Part shown: positions 35,687 to 47,524 of the stretch, in pieces
How the letters are laid out: every line of letters starts with the position of its first letter
Numbering within the stretch: the first letter of the stretch is position 1
Assembly (NCBI GenBank): GCA_004154925.1
Contig: QJNS01000158.1
Span: 62,001 to 126,000 of the forward strand
Reading direction: 5' to 3'
DNA from: Monosporascus cannonballus
Lineage: Eukaryota; Ascomycota; Sordariomycetes; Xylariales
Length of the DNA: 64,000 nt
Made by a program: the position numbers and the translations under genes
The notes under the pieces: model-generated
Told to the model about the DNA's origin: nothing
Seen by the model: the letters and a program-made list of their open reading frames with translations, nothing else
Database searches by the model: none

Positions 35687-36907
35687 TCACTTCGCCTCCT
35701 GGTACTGTCCCACCACCAGCGCGTGGTCTCGTTCATAAGGTTCTGGAGTCTAGGTTAATATCGGATGCAGGGTCGGCCACAGGGGGAAAGTAGACATACC
35801 TAGAGTCAGCTGTTCTTGCGGCTTGATACGCTCCGCCTTCAGCTTCTGGACCTCCTGCGCGAAGACGGCCTCGGGAGCAGCCGTGCTATCGATGCAGTTC
35901 GCCTTAATAGAGATAACCACACCACCGCCGATTTTCAGGAACATGTGTGCATTGAGGGCAACGATACGAGCCTGATCGGGCTGTGCAACGTCTGCGAAAA
36001 TGCAGTCGACCATGGGGACCAGCATCCGATAGCGGAGAGGATGGCGGGCGTCGTCGACGATAGGAATGACGTTCGTCCGGTTTTGGGCCATGTTGACCAG
36101 ATCGCGACCGCTGCGGTGACTGAACTCGACAGCGTAGACGTTTCCGGTAGGGCCAACGATATCGGCGACATGGGAGACAGACGTTCCCGAAGCGGCACCC
36201 AGGTACAGGACCTGCAATATCAAGAGTTAATACCACCTCTACCAAAAATATGGTTGGAGGATACTCGCCTTCGAGCCGGGCTTCATGTAGATGTTGTCAA
36301 TACCACCAATGATACCGGCGGCCAGCTTGCTGCGGAAAGGGTTCCAGACGCGGTATTCGACCTTGGTAGTAACGGGGGCGCCGTCAGCGTCCTTGGTGGT
36401 GCTGTCGACAGATACGCGCTTCTCGCCATAAACCTCGATACCGGGAGCGATGCTCCTAGTGAGCAAGTGGTCCTCCTTGCCTCTGCTGACGAAGACACCT
36501 TCGTGACGATGGGGTTCCTACAAACGGGCCAGTTGGCGGCAGCTCAGAACCAGAGGGGAAACTGCACTGGTAACTTACGACCACGACCTTCGCGCCGCCC
36601 TTGGCACCACCGCCGCCGGGCTTGCCGCCCCTTCCACCCCGGGCACCTCCACGGCCACCGCGAGCAGGACCCCCGCGACCGCCCCTGTCGCCAAAACCGC
36701 CTCGGCCACCACGACCACCTGTACGAGACGAAGTAAGCAATCCAGTCGCGAGCGTACAGACGGACTCCCCGGGAAGGAAGCCGACTCACCTCGATCGCCG
36801 AAGCCGCCACGGCCGCCGCCACGACCACCGCGACCACCTCTGTCGCCAAAACCGCCACGGCCACCACGACCGCCGCCACCACGTCCTCCTCTCGGTGCGA
36901 AACTCAT
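35687..36907 (-). CDS. nop1: Fibrillarin / Nop1, box C/D snoRNP 2'-O-methyltransferase (apparent 1-base frameshift)
   Basis: Catalytic subunit of box C/D snoRNPs, methylating pre-rRNA in the nucleolus using S-adenosylmethionine. Exons (minus strand): 36907-36790, 36718-36579, 36518-36269, 36211-35800, 35742-35687; introns of 71, 60, 57 and 57 nt; about 324 aa. The start [11 protein letters not shown] leads into a long RGG/GAR domain, then [12 protein letters not shown] and [24 protein letters not shown], the SAM-binding motif [59 protein letters not shown] and the end [11 protein letters not shown]. Two oddities: the third intron (36268-36212) starts with GC, and one extra G at about 36480-36482 separates VFVSR from GKEDHLL, breaking the frame. 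Either a sequencing error or a real lesion; since the gene is essential and otherwise intact, error is more likely. Confidence 0.95.
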
Positions 36908-37656
36908 GATTGTGCTCTGGAAACCGAGTTGTTCAGATGAATTGAAGTTGGGATGTGGAGGGGCGAGCTTTGGAGGAAGTTTCCTGCCCTTTTATTACTT
37001 AATTGGTTTGGTTGGTTGGTTTGCGGACGGAAGAGCTTCTAAAGTTCTTCAAGCAGCTTATTTTTTTTTTTCTCCTCCAGAGCTCGAACGCAAAAAGCTA
37101 AGTTAAAGCCGAAAATCTAAAAAAGATATGGAGCTCAGTTAATCCGGTACCGAAAAGTGGGGCCCCTTAGAAAGGTGGGGCGGCGGTTGGACCTCAACCT
37201 TCAGGGGCTGTCGGCACGTACCTACTACAGGTTACCTTATCTCAGCCAATCATGCAGTCTCACCGCGATATCATCAAATTGCGCTGCACGTGAAGCAGAT
37301 ATAATCACTGAATGCTACTGATTCCGAACTCGAGAATTCAATTGAATTAATTCATCATCTCTGCACCTATTCTCCGAGGTAAGTTTGAAGTCGTTGAACT
37401 TTTTGCCAGGTTCGTTCCTGCATGATAGGGTTGCTGAGCCCTACGGCAATCGGAGAAAAGATAAAGCGGGGCTTCCGGTAGCCACAGCTCACAGGCGATT
37501 GGCTCGCTAGCGTGCACTGGACAGAAAAAAGTTCACAATTTCTGTGATTACTGGATTTGATTGTTTTAACATTTGAAGCGACTGACTGACCCCCCGAAAA
37601 CCGCCAGATACTAACCAACGACCACCCGCGAATCCATCTCCACGACAGCCGACAAG
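36908..37656. promoter_or_regulatory. Shared divergent promoter region of fibrillarin and uL22 genes
   Basis: The two start codons face away from each other 749 bp apart. Visible elements: a CCAAT box (37246-37250, AGCCAAT), an E-box CACGTG (37287-37292), and a T-run (about 37060-37069) nearer fibrillarin. CCAAT boxes bind the Hap/AnCF complex and CACGTG is a bHLH site; which is functional here is inference. A common control of two ribosome-production genes is plausible. Confidence 0.6.
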
Positions 37657-38612
37657 ATGGTATGTGTCTGATTGTCTCCTGATGCGAGAGAACACCAATC
37701 CCCAGATCTCATGCATCTCTGTACCCGAGAATGCGACGTGTGGATCTGGAATGACGAGATACCCGTTCCCTACCGCTCGACTTGCCCGAACTCGAGAGAA
37801 AATGATGCCGGACTTTTGCAGTTTACGAGGGAATAAGAGCTAATGTCCGGGTTATTTTGCAGGTTCGATACGCCGCCACCGAGATTGAGAGCGCAAAGTC
37901 AGCCCGCGCCCGCGGTGCCTACCTGCGAGTCTCCTTCAAGAACACGCGCGAGACCGCCCAGGCTATCAACGGCTGGAAGTTGACCCGCGCCGTCAAGTTC
38001 CTCGAGAACGTCCAGGAGCACAAGGAGGCCGTGCCCTTCCGAAGATACGCTGGCAGCATTGGCCGGACCGCCCAAGGTACGAATTTCGAATGCGATATTT
38101 CAGTGGCGGAGGACGTAGTTGGGACGCGATTGGAAGGAAGGGAGAGGCTGACAGTTCATGATTTCCTACAGGCAAGCAGTTCGGTGTCTCCCGCGCCCGA
38201 TGGCCGGTTAAGTCGGCCCAGCACCTGCTCGGCCTCCTGAAGAACGCCGAGGCCAACGCCGATGCCAAGGGTCTCGACACCAGCAACTTGATCGTCAAGC
38301 ACATCCAGGTCAACCAGGCCCCCAAGCAGCGACGACGGACCTACCGCGCCCACGGTCGTGTATGTTATAGCCCCGCTACCTCCTGGGCCATCCGCTCCCA
38401 CCCTACCTGCCTGGGGGACTTGTATCGAAAGAAGGCATCTGACAATTGGATAGATCAACCCTTACATGTCGAACCCGTGCCACATCGAGCTGATCCTGAC
38501 CGAGGGCGAGGAGGTTGTTCAGAAGTCGGAGGCTGTTGCCGGACGTGACCAGGCCCACCTGAGCTCGAGACAACGTGGTGCTCGTATGCGCAAGGCTATC
38601 ACCTCCTCTTAA
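37657..38612 (+). CDS. rpl17: 60S ribosomal protein L17 (uL22)
   Basis: Structural protein of the large subunit lining the peptide exit tunnel. Four exons: 37657-37659 (the ATG alone), 37863-38076, 38172-38359, 38454-38612; introns of 203, 95 and 94 nt, all GT-AG and in phase; 187 aa, the usual length. The sequence begins [19 protein letters not shown], contains [47 protein letters not shown], the highly conserved [20 protein letters not shown] and CHIELILTE, and ends MRKAITSS. An intron directly after the start codon is common in fungal ribosomal protein genes. Divergent partner: fibrillarin. Confidence 0.97.
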
Positions 38613-39249
38613 CTGAAGGCGAAATGGACGACGGTACGAGAGAGGAAGAGGGTTGGGGCTAGTTGCTTTTCACTCCAGGTGTCACGGCGGTCGTAAAGCA
38701 TTAGGGGGTCTAGGTCTGGCATGCAACTCTCGCGAAATGGCACTTCATGAGATTCCCAATACAAATATGGATTTGAGCAAGTATCTCTCTTGCGAGGCCG
38801 TGTATCAGAGACTATGCGGCTATGAAACAGAGGCGTTCGAGCCCTGGAATGGAGTTATTAAGGAGATTCCATGCCTTATCATCTAAAGGATGCGAGTCCT
38901 CGTCTTTCGCGCCGACTATGATTCTGACATAGAGACAACTAGCTCGGAGCGGCTAAGACGGACGATAACCATTGCTACGCACCTGGAGACGAGCAGTGAT
39001 ACACAGACCCTTGTCTATCCTGGGCTGAATTACTGACCTGCCAGACTAAGCTCATGCAGCACTCGCGGCTTATGTACGCCGCCGAGTACTCGGAAACCTT
39101 TCCGTCTTGAAAATTTCTAGTGGTATCTAGCGATGCATATCTTCTGTTCCTATTATCTCATTGCAGCACGCTTCTCGGGCTCATATTCAAACTCTGCAAA
39201 CGCCGTTCCTAATCCGATCAAGTACAGAGGGTGGGGCGTTGTTTTCTTC
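38613..39249. other. Intergenic region between convergent genes
   Basis: About 640 bp between the stops of the uL22 gene (+) and a minus-strand gene; two 3' UTRs expected. Nothing else recognised. Confidence 0.5.
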
Positions 39250-40533
39250 TTAGCAGATGTCGCCCCAGCTCTCCGGGGATGTCAGCGCCGTCCGGGCCGG
39301 CTCTCTCGGTTGATACCACGTGCTCGCGATGACGCTCATATCGGGGGCGCCGCCCTCTCTCCCCGTCGTCCCCGGACCCGGACCTCCTCCCCATACCCAG
39401 GCGGCGCCCGGATGGTGGTATCCGGGATTTTGCATCATGCTCATCAGGTATGGCGGCGGTGGTCGTCGCGCGTAGTATCCTCCTTCCGTTCCTCCTCCCC
39501 CTCCTACTGCTACTTCCACCCCCATCCCGGGCCCCAGACCACCGTCTTCCCCTGCCCGTCCCCCCGCGCCAGGAACCGAACCCGGACCCATGCCTGTACC
39601 CGGGTGTCCCGGGGCCGCACCATCGCCTCCGACGCCGTCTTCCGATCCCCCACACGCCCGCCAATAGCCCGGAAGCGTCGGGGGCGGCCGTCCCAGCGGA
39701 CCATCACCGACACCGACACCACCACCAGCATCACCTCCCTCTCCGCCCGGACCCGGAGGCGGCGGTGGGGGCGGGGGCGGGGGCGGGGACGCGGCCCTCA
39801 GCACGAGCACCCGGACCAGCGGCTCCGGCTGCCAGTCCATCTCCTCGCCGGCGTCGAGCCCGACGCCCACGGCCGCGCTCCAGTCCAGCACGCGCCGCGC
39901 CGCGCGCTCCAGCCGCCCCCACGCCCAGTCCCGGAACCGCGCGTTGGCGCGCCGCACGTCCCGGCACTCGGTGCAGAGCGCCGCCGCCGGGCGCGGTGGT
40001 GGCCTGTCGTTGTACTGTCGGTGCTGGTTCGCGCGCCCGCGACCGCCGCCGGCGGCCGACGAGGCGAGCGTCGGCGCCGGCGAGGACGGGCACGTGGTCA
40101 TCGTGAGGAGCAGGTCGTCCGGGTCCCTCCCGAACGGAACAGCCGCGGGGCCGTTCGGGCTCCTCCCCCGGCGCCGCTTCTGGCCCGGGTTCTCGTGCGC
40201 GTGCGGCCGACGGTCGCGCTTCCCGCAGCGCGGTGCCCCGGGCGTCTGGAGTTGGTGCCGGCGCGGCGCGTGGCCGCCGGACCAGGAGGCGAGATGGGGG
40301 TGCGAAAAGGGATTGGCGGCGCTGTTGCTGTTGCTGCTGCCGCCGCGGAAAGGGGCCGCGTTTCCGCCGTTGGGGTACCCGAAACCGCCGTTCGCTTGGC
40401 CGCGCTGGTGTAGCTTCTTCTTTCTTGGCCGCGATAGACGAGGGTCGGCGAGCTGTGCGTGGTCGTCTACGCCGTGCATGGTCACGTCGTCGTCGCGGTC
40501 TCGGTTGCTCTTCCTGCCCTTCCTCCGTGCCAT
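39250..40533 (-). CDS. GC-rich hypothetical fungal protein (427 aa)
   Basis: Single frame from ATG 40533 (MARRKGRKSNRDRDDD, a basic start) to TAA at 39250. Low complexity dominates: Gly/Asn/Pro-rich before about 130 and Pro/Gly-rich after about 255, with a run of 11 Pro near 259-269. One compact segment, about 187-250, may be a real domain: LCTECRDVRRANARFRDWAW followed by GRLERAARRVLDWSAAV and MDWQPEPLVRVLVL, with a Cys-x2-Cys pair and amphipathic helices. No known family recognised. The very high GC content also opens long frames on the opposite strand, so the coding claim rests on the start context and the non-repetitive segment. Confidence 0.6.
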   Translation of the reverse strand: MARRKGRKSNRDRDDDVTMHGVDDHAQLADPRLSRPRKKKLHQRGQANGGFGYPNGGNAAPFRGGSSNSNSAANPFSHPHLASWSGGHAPRRHQLQTPGAPRCGKRDRRPHAHENPGQKRRRGRSPNGPAAVPFGRDPDDLLLTMTTCPSSPAPTLASSAAGGGRGRANQHRQYNDRPPPRPAAALCTECRDVRRANARFRDWAWGRLERAARRVLDWSAAVGVGLDAGEEMDWQPEPLVRVLVLRAASPPPPPPPPPPPGPGGEGGDAGGGVGVGDGPLGRPPPTLPGYWRACGGSEDGVGGDGAAPGHPGTGMGPGSVPGAGGRAGEDGGLGPGMGVEVAVGGGGGTEGGYYARRPPPPYLMSMMQNPGYHHPGAAWVWGGGPGPGTTGREGGAPDMSVIASTWYQPREPARTALTSPESWGDIC

Positions 40534-43500
40534 GCTCGAGCGGCTATAGCTAGTCTATTTCCCTGCCGCCTGGATAAGCTGTTTTCCTCACACCGGGAAG
40601 CGATTTCGAGATGGCAATACCTCAGATCCGTCGGATGGACATCGGGTGGGAATTTCTACGAAGTCTAGCATATTCAGGTAGCGGGTAGGGAGGACGGTTA
40701 GGCCCCAAGATATATCCTGGCGGCCCGGGGTCTCGAGCAGCTGTAAAGGGGGCATTGTGGTTTCTTAAAGAGGCTTTATCCATCGTGAATATTCGCCGGG
40801 GTTGCCGTTTCTGAAAGAAGAAGATCTGGGTTTACGCGGCGCGATTGTGAGACCGGCAAGAACGGGCACCTATGTTGATGAACAAAGGTTGCAAAACCCA
40901 CCTAGGCAGGTAACCCAGACAGCTCTCTACGTCGTCCCGGAGGAGCTGGTATGGCGGGAAGGCGCGACGATTGGGAGCATGCGAGGGCTACTAACACGGC
41001 AGACTCTGGGAGGTTCCTGGAACGCAGTCTTATTGAAGGCCAAGGACAAAGGCGGGCTTCACTTTAGAGACATGCGGCCGTGGTTATGCAGTGAATCGTT
41101 TGGACAAAGTCTTATGTTAGAGGCCGCTATTCGGAGGCGTCAGAGGCCGACCAGTAGCGTATGACCGGCTTCGATATGTGCGTCAGCCTACCGTGTAGGC
41201 GCCTTTGTTCGGAGCTGTCTGTTCTCGCTCCCACAAGACATGGGGGATGATTAGCGAGCAGAACAAGGATAGAAGGGAGGCACGGCCACTGGGGACTGAA
41301 GTGACTAGAAAGCCGATCATCGATAAGGGAGCTTCTTAGGAGGATCGTTAGGTGGTCCAGTCATCCAGATCCTGGTTGGGTGTTAGTTTTCCGTCGCTCG
41401 CCTGGCAAGACATTAGAACTCCGCTATGGCTGTCACCTTGAGGCTCTATTGAGTAGCAAAGCGAGTAGTGTTAAGATTGGGGGATGGGCTACGGTATAGT
41501 AAAGTGGCTTTCACAATACGTTCATGTAGTCTACAGACGTAGAAGCCTAGGTTGAGCTCTCAGGGGCTAGTTATCGATGTTAGAAAGGCTTGCATGCCTA
41601 TGTGAGCCTATGGGAGCAAGGAATGAAGTAAACTGCACTACCGGTACATTAGGGTGTAAGGTCAGAAGGGTAAGGCGAGGACATTTAGCACATCAGTTAC
41701 CTCGAATGTTTTCCAAACTTGTTATCCAACAACACGTTCTAGCCTGGTACACGGGTTGCCGTTGTTCTGTATGTCTTCCCACCCATTCAAATATTCTGTC
41801 TCTCTGCCTCTATCAGCTCTGAAATCTCAGTGTCTGATCTGTTTCTGTCGAGCAGGTTCAGTACAGGAGCCCGGTCATGATTGCGTAAGGTCTTTGCGCC
41901 AGAGAACGGACTGAACCAATTGAACGGGACTCTCAACTGGTCATTGACGCTTCTCAATGGAACGGAGATGGTGGGTTACAGGTAGTCGGAGGCTAGCTTA
42001 GTGATGCATGCGGCATAAATAAGTAATGACTATAGCTCAGGTCTAGGCTGCAACCATGACCGTATTATTCTTTCGTCGTCGGTTTCCTGGCAGAATGGAA
42101 GGGCAATGGCCATAGTAGAGTTGTAGCATACGCCATGGCTATCAACGTAAGGTCTCTTATACATGTCCTATTACCTTACTAGTGTATCCAGTCCTCCCTA
42201 CTTGTGTGACCTAAGTCAATTCGAGGTCTCGATCAGCCATTCGTGGGAATGTTTCTGGATAGCACTGCATCGCTTAGCACTATGATGCTCCCTTTATGTC
42301 AATCCGATCCAAACAGCATCCGGGTCGGGTAACGCGGCAAGTCATATCGGGTAGACGCAACCATGCATCAGGATATCTCTCCATCCCAGTGGTGTGACTA
42401 CTTAGGGTCCAGGCACCATTTGGTGTCACGCAGAATGGCATTCCATTGCATACAAGGCCTTCACCAATCAGAGCCCTTTCATCCTAACTACTCGCCGGGA
42501 TTCTCCTTGAAGGAGTGCATCCCACTTGAGCTAGTGTTGGTCATGGGCCCTGGGTGTTCGTTGGGTTGCGCGCTAAAAGCACAGCCTCTGTGCGCGGTCA
42601 TATTATGGGACAGCAGCCACAGAGGATGAAGACGAGGCGGTGGCGATGGTGATGGGTGTTTCCATCGTGGAATGGCCAGCTTCTGAAAACCAAAGCCTAC
42701 TGAGCGGGAAAGCATCAGCTGATCGGGCTCCCGCCGGAGTAAGTTCATTTCACGAGTGTCACCGGTCAATGGAGACCGACGTTTCACCCTTCGGCCGGGC
42801 AGGCACGGTCAAGTTCGGGAATAGCGACTGCATATGAACAGTAAAATGCCAACAGGGTAGCAATGGAGTGAATCCTCAACTCCAAACTCTGGCGCATGTA
42901 CTTGGAAGTCTTTATGGTTGCCTGACACTGCGCGGGCTTCTCAGCTTTTGCACCTTTCCAGTCAGAAAGAACGGCTGGGTACCATGACACACCTACTGAT
43001 GAGAGCCTAGCGACCAGAGCGTCCTGAAGTCTCTACATCCCACTTTATCCTGCTAAGCCGTTCCAGAACTTGGTCACACCCCGTGCTCGTTCTACGGCAA
43101 TGGGAGATGGACGGGCAGTGATCTTGAACTCAGCTGCTAACGTTATCACCCGCGAAAGACAGGTAACACCGCTGCCCGGAAGGAAAGACACATAGAAACG
43201 TACATAGCGAAACGCGCACGACAGCTGCAAACCACGGAAAGCCGAAGTGCAATACTGACCCAAACCTGAGGCCACGAGAGCGAGAAAGTCTAACAAGACA
43301 AGCGAGGAACATCATCTGGCAAGCAGCTGGCAGTTCTAAATGACAAGGCCCTTATCCTTATCTTGAAATAAGCTTTCTGTGGTGGGTGCGTGCATAATTA
43401 CTGGAACCAGATCTGCCATCCTCCACACTTACCTACCACACTTCAATCCACTCGTCAGTTTCGACATGATCGCGCGAATAATAACTCGATTTAATTGCGA

Positions 43501-44570
43501 AAGCCATCAGCCTTTCTCATTAGCTGGCAATCAGTTTCCCATTCACCGCAGATCCTCCACGGGCTGGACACGTGCACCGCAGACCACTGCTCGTATAATC
43601 CTGTATCGCTGACGACACAGCTATGAGCAACGACATCTTAACATCTTTCAGCAGTTGGAACTTCTTACCCCTTGCATTGGCTGCTGTCATTTGCTCCGAA
43701 TCGGGACATTCAACTGCAGTGCATCAGCTCCCCCGCCTTACTTGGCCACACCGCAACGTCAAAGCACACGGACGCTCGGAGCAAACTGTTGTTGAACTAC
43801 TCTAAATATCAAGACCGTGCTAATTCGAGCTCTCTGAGGGGACGGCACTATGAAGGACGCCATTTATCTTCGAAGTAATGATTTGGCAGCCACCATGCAT
43901 GGCACGTGCCTGGTCGCCAACGGTATACGTATATCCCTGATCCCTGCGGTACCTCGTAGTCGGTACCAGGGCCTTTCTTCACTTGGAGCATCCAGGCCAT
44001 CATGGCAGGCAGTATTTCCGAGGTTAACCAGCCCCTGATTAGGGTCTCGCTGATGCCTCTGCTAATGCAGCTTTATCTGGGCCTGGCTTACAGGGTTTCG
44101 CCTCTCCACATCCCCGTGGGAAGGACTTCCCTCCTGGGCCCGTGTCCGTCCAGCTGGAAGTCCCGCGAGGTTGGTTATTTCTAGTCCTACCCCCCTAAGC
44201 TAAATACAAACCATATACCCGAATCCACAATATCAATTCAGCAGTCTTACTTCTTCCCACTCCATAACCTGCCTCTTGTACCACTGATCCCGGGCATCTA
44301 ACGGCAGTAAGAGATATTTACTCCAGGTGTGATCATGGGAATGTCGAGGTCTACTGTCATCATCGCAGTGCAACCATACCACTGAGTTGGAGTAAACTGG
44401 CTATCGAACGCATTGTCGCCACTCTCTGAAACCCTCAACGGCTATGCTACTGTTCTCTGGATAAGTGAACTACGTCAGGGCTCCCGGACATCCCTAGGCC
44501 TCACCGACTCTCTCTTCTACCGCGATTGTTGGCCACCCGTCCACTCCTTTCTCGATATCGGACTTCAACA
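40534..44570. other. Intergenic region (4 kb), no supportable gene
   Basis: Short overlapping frames on both strands, none with a recognisable domain. The frame at 40802-41164 (+) is the longest but unidentified. The last 300 bp before 44571 are C/T-rich and probably the promoter and leader of the GPCR gene. Confidence 0.45.
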
Positions 44571-46035
44571 ATGCCAACCTTATTCCCAAGGGAGCATCTC
44601 GATAATCTCACGATCATTGAGAGGGTAGGCTCGGCCTTGTCCCTTCTGGGATGCTTATTTGTCCTCGCTACATTTGCTTTCTCGGACGCGTTCCGTAAGC
44701 CCATCAACCGGCTTGTATTCTATGCGTCATTTGGCAACTTACTGAGCGTTGTGGGAACGCTTATGACGACTAATTATACGGATAACATCGACTCGTTCGG
44801 ATGTCAGCTTCAGGCCTTTTTAATTCAGATGTGGGTTCGCTTTGCTTCACCCGCGAAACCGGCGTTTGTTCACTAACTTGTATTCTTCCCGCTCAGGTTT
44901 ATGCCAGCTGACGCTTTTTGGACATTGGCGATGGCTGTTAACGTCTACATGACCTTCTATTTCAAATATGATGCCGAGAAGCTGCGAAGGTTGGAGGTCT
45001 GGTACTTCATACTATGCTATGGAGTTCCCTTTATCCCTGCACTTACGTTCATCTTCATCGCCAACGAAAGTCAAGGCAGAATGTACGGGAATGCTACTCT
45101 ATGGTGTTGGATCTCCCCTGAATGGGAGATTTTCCGCATTGCTCTGTTCTACGGGCCAGTCTGGTAATACAACCTTTGAATATGTAGCCTCTCGGGCTTC
45201 CTGTTGCTGATGAACTCGCAGGGTATCTATTCTCATCACGTTCTTCATATACATCAGAGCAGGAGGCGACATATACAAGAAGCGCAGACAAATGCGCTAC
45301 TTTAGCAGCTCCCACGACCGCTCTGAAACGCTTACCATGGACGACCCCTATTCCATTAAGACGACAGAAGTCACAGTGACTTGCGAAACCGTCGGAGAGG
45401 ACACCAGAGGTATTGGCTTCGCATCTCTGGAACAGGGTATTTCTACGAGGGCGTCCCTAGAACAACGAAAACCAGTTTGCTCGGTGACGATATCGGCCGA
45501 CGCGAGAGCCTCGCAGGGGCTCGCGAATGCTTCCAAGAGCGGTGGGAGCGGTCTCCCGCTGCCAGCCCGGAGTGCCCGAATAAAGCGAAGGGCGAATTAC
45601 CAGGCGAACAGTGCCGCCTGGTCCTACACGAAGTGTGCCATTCTGTTCTTCACGGCCCTCCTCATCACCTGGATACCCTCTTCTGCGAACCGGGTCTACA
45701 GCGTCATCAACGTCGGCAATGTGTCGCCGCCGCTAGAGTACCTGAGCGCCACCGTGCTGCCGCTTCAGGGGTTCTGGAACACGGTGATATATATCTCCAC
45801 ATCGTGGACCACGACTAAGACGATGTTCTCGGATATCTTTCGCCACCTGACGCCGCGGCAGGGGACGTCGCAATTTGTGCCCGACTCCGAGGACAAGCGC
45901 AACAGGCGCTTTAACATATCAAGGCTGGGTACCCGGAAGGATGATGGGGGCGAGAGCATGACGGAGCTCGCCGACAGGAGGCCGAGCTCCAACGGGGACG
46001 GCAGCAGCGAAGATCATACGCGTCAGGGGGCCTGA
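44571..46035 (+). CDS. Class V (cAMP receptor-like) seven-transmembrane GPCR
   Basis: Plasma-membrane receptor of the Dictyostelium cAR-like family (Aspergillus GprH type). Exons 44571-44830, 44897-45163, 45222-46035; introns of 66 nt (with CACTAAC branch) and 58 nt; 446 aa. Helices: TM1 about 16-38, TM2 46-66, TM3 78-106, TM4 118-140, TM5 165-190, TM6 312-334, TM7 347-369. Family signatures: FRKPINRLVFYASFGN after TM1, CQLQAFLIQMFMPADAFW in TM3, ATLWCWISPEWEIFRI before TM5, and IYIRAGGDIYKKRRQM after TM5. The third cytoplasmic loop is very long (about 195-311), Ser/Thr-rich, and ends in basic residues, fitting G-protein coupling and phosphorylation. The ligand is unknown; nutrient/cAMP sensing is known for relatives. 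Confidence 0.93.
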
Positions 46036-47452
46036 CAAATACAGAGCTCCCTGACTACACGCGATCACTTTCCATTTACCGGTTTTTTTCGTCGCCATCA
46101 AGTGGCTCTTACGTAACTAAATCTTGGTGTACCCTGCTGCCAGGAGGCCCACTATCGAAATTATTTCCATAGCTAATAAGTGTGGCTAGCGCCAGAGAAC
46201 AGGTAGGCTTTGGGGAAGCCTCACGTCCTAGAGAAGATAGCCGTGGCGATCATCATTATCTCCCGTGATACGCTAAACACTAGATCTAAGGACAGATAGT
46301 TTAATATACATACATGTACGGGAGCCAAATATACGGACAGTAAAACTATATATAAACGTCAGAACGGGCCATGTGATGGAGACTTACACTGCCACATGTC
46401 CAATATCGTGTCTCAAGCACGAATAAAAAAAATAGCATGACAAGGGGGGGGCGAAAGGGCTGTAAGGCGTGCCCAACAATGTAGATGGTTTGAACGAGCC
46501 CCTGCTCCTCTGTGCAACGCTTCAAGCTGATTAGAATACCTAGGGGAAACCTACCTCGTGCCTTCAACGGTTTACTGTGTATTTGCTTCGCTGAATCGTC
46601 GCGACCCTGGCTAGTTCCCGTGACTTTTAGTAGGACGTTCGCTAATGCGACACATCCGATTCGATATGCATGTGCCTACCGGCAGTGGTTTGAGCGCCAC
46701 CAGACCACACGCCGCCGCCGCGTCCCTGCCTTCACTGTAACCCGCGGGTTCCGCAGCGGGCCCGGCTATATCAACAGTTTGTCTTCAGAGTTACCGCGCC
46801 AGTCAGGTACAGAGGGGCAATCGCGCTAACTTACGTTGGTACACGACCTAAACCTGTCTATCACATCCCTAAGGCACGGTAGTGCCACCGGCTTTCGCAG
46901 ATCATCGAGAACTGGGCTAATAACAAATCATTCCCATTTCCTCTTATAAGGTAACTCACTAACGGAAACCTCTGGGAATCGTTATAAGTGCTGTCCTATA
47001 GCGCCTTAGCACCAAGGCCATATAACACAGAATGAGCTTGTTTTGACTACGGCTGGCTACATATAATGAAAACTATGTAACCAGCTGCATTTCCCCTGTG
47101 AAGCACTATCTGCTAAACCATACGGAAGGGGAACTGGTCGGAAACACGTTACTTACACGTACCTCCTTATGCATCCGCAGCGAAAATAACACTAACGTGC
47201 ATCCTTCTGCTGACTGCACCCCGCGACTCATACCCTCTTCAACCGGCCGTCCCGGGCACCATACCCATGTTCTTCACTTCCTGAGCACACCTCGTTATTA
47301 CAGGGTCCGTCAGATAGATGAGGTACTTCACATCAAAGCACCACCTGTCACCCCGAATATAAGATTGCTATGCATGCGTGATGCGTGTAGTGTATGTAGG
47401 TTGGCGCCATTCGAGGAGCTAGAAAACAGGGGGTAAGGGAGCCGTCACAGCA

Positions 47453-47524
47453 GTTAGTTGTTTTGTCATAAGGCTGTGCCGCAAACGCCATCCTTGCTTG
47501 GCAGGCCGTAGACAAAATAACTGA
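47453..47524. repeat. Imperfect inverted repeat, GTCAGTTATTTTGTC type
   Basis: The left arm (47453-47474) GTTAGTTGTTTTGTC...GGC pairs with the reverse complement of 47524-47504, GTCAGTTATTTTGTC...GGC. The right arm is followed by ACACACAACCCCCAC, like the outer sequence of the 7198-7278 element. Confidence 0.6.

Noticed and set aside
36239..36740. Separate fibrillarin pieces as independent small genes
   Set aside because: They are exons of one gene, joined by in-phase introns and conserved fibrillarin sequence.
39450..40106. Plus-strand frames opposite the 39250-40533 gene
   Set aside because: Pro/Arg-rich low complexity produced by GC-rich DNA; the minus strand has the better start and a non-repetitive segment. 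The choice is not certain.
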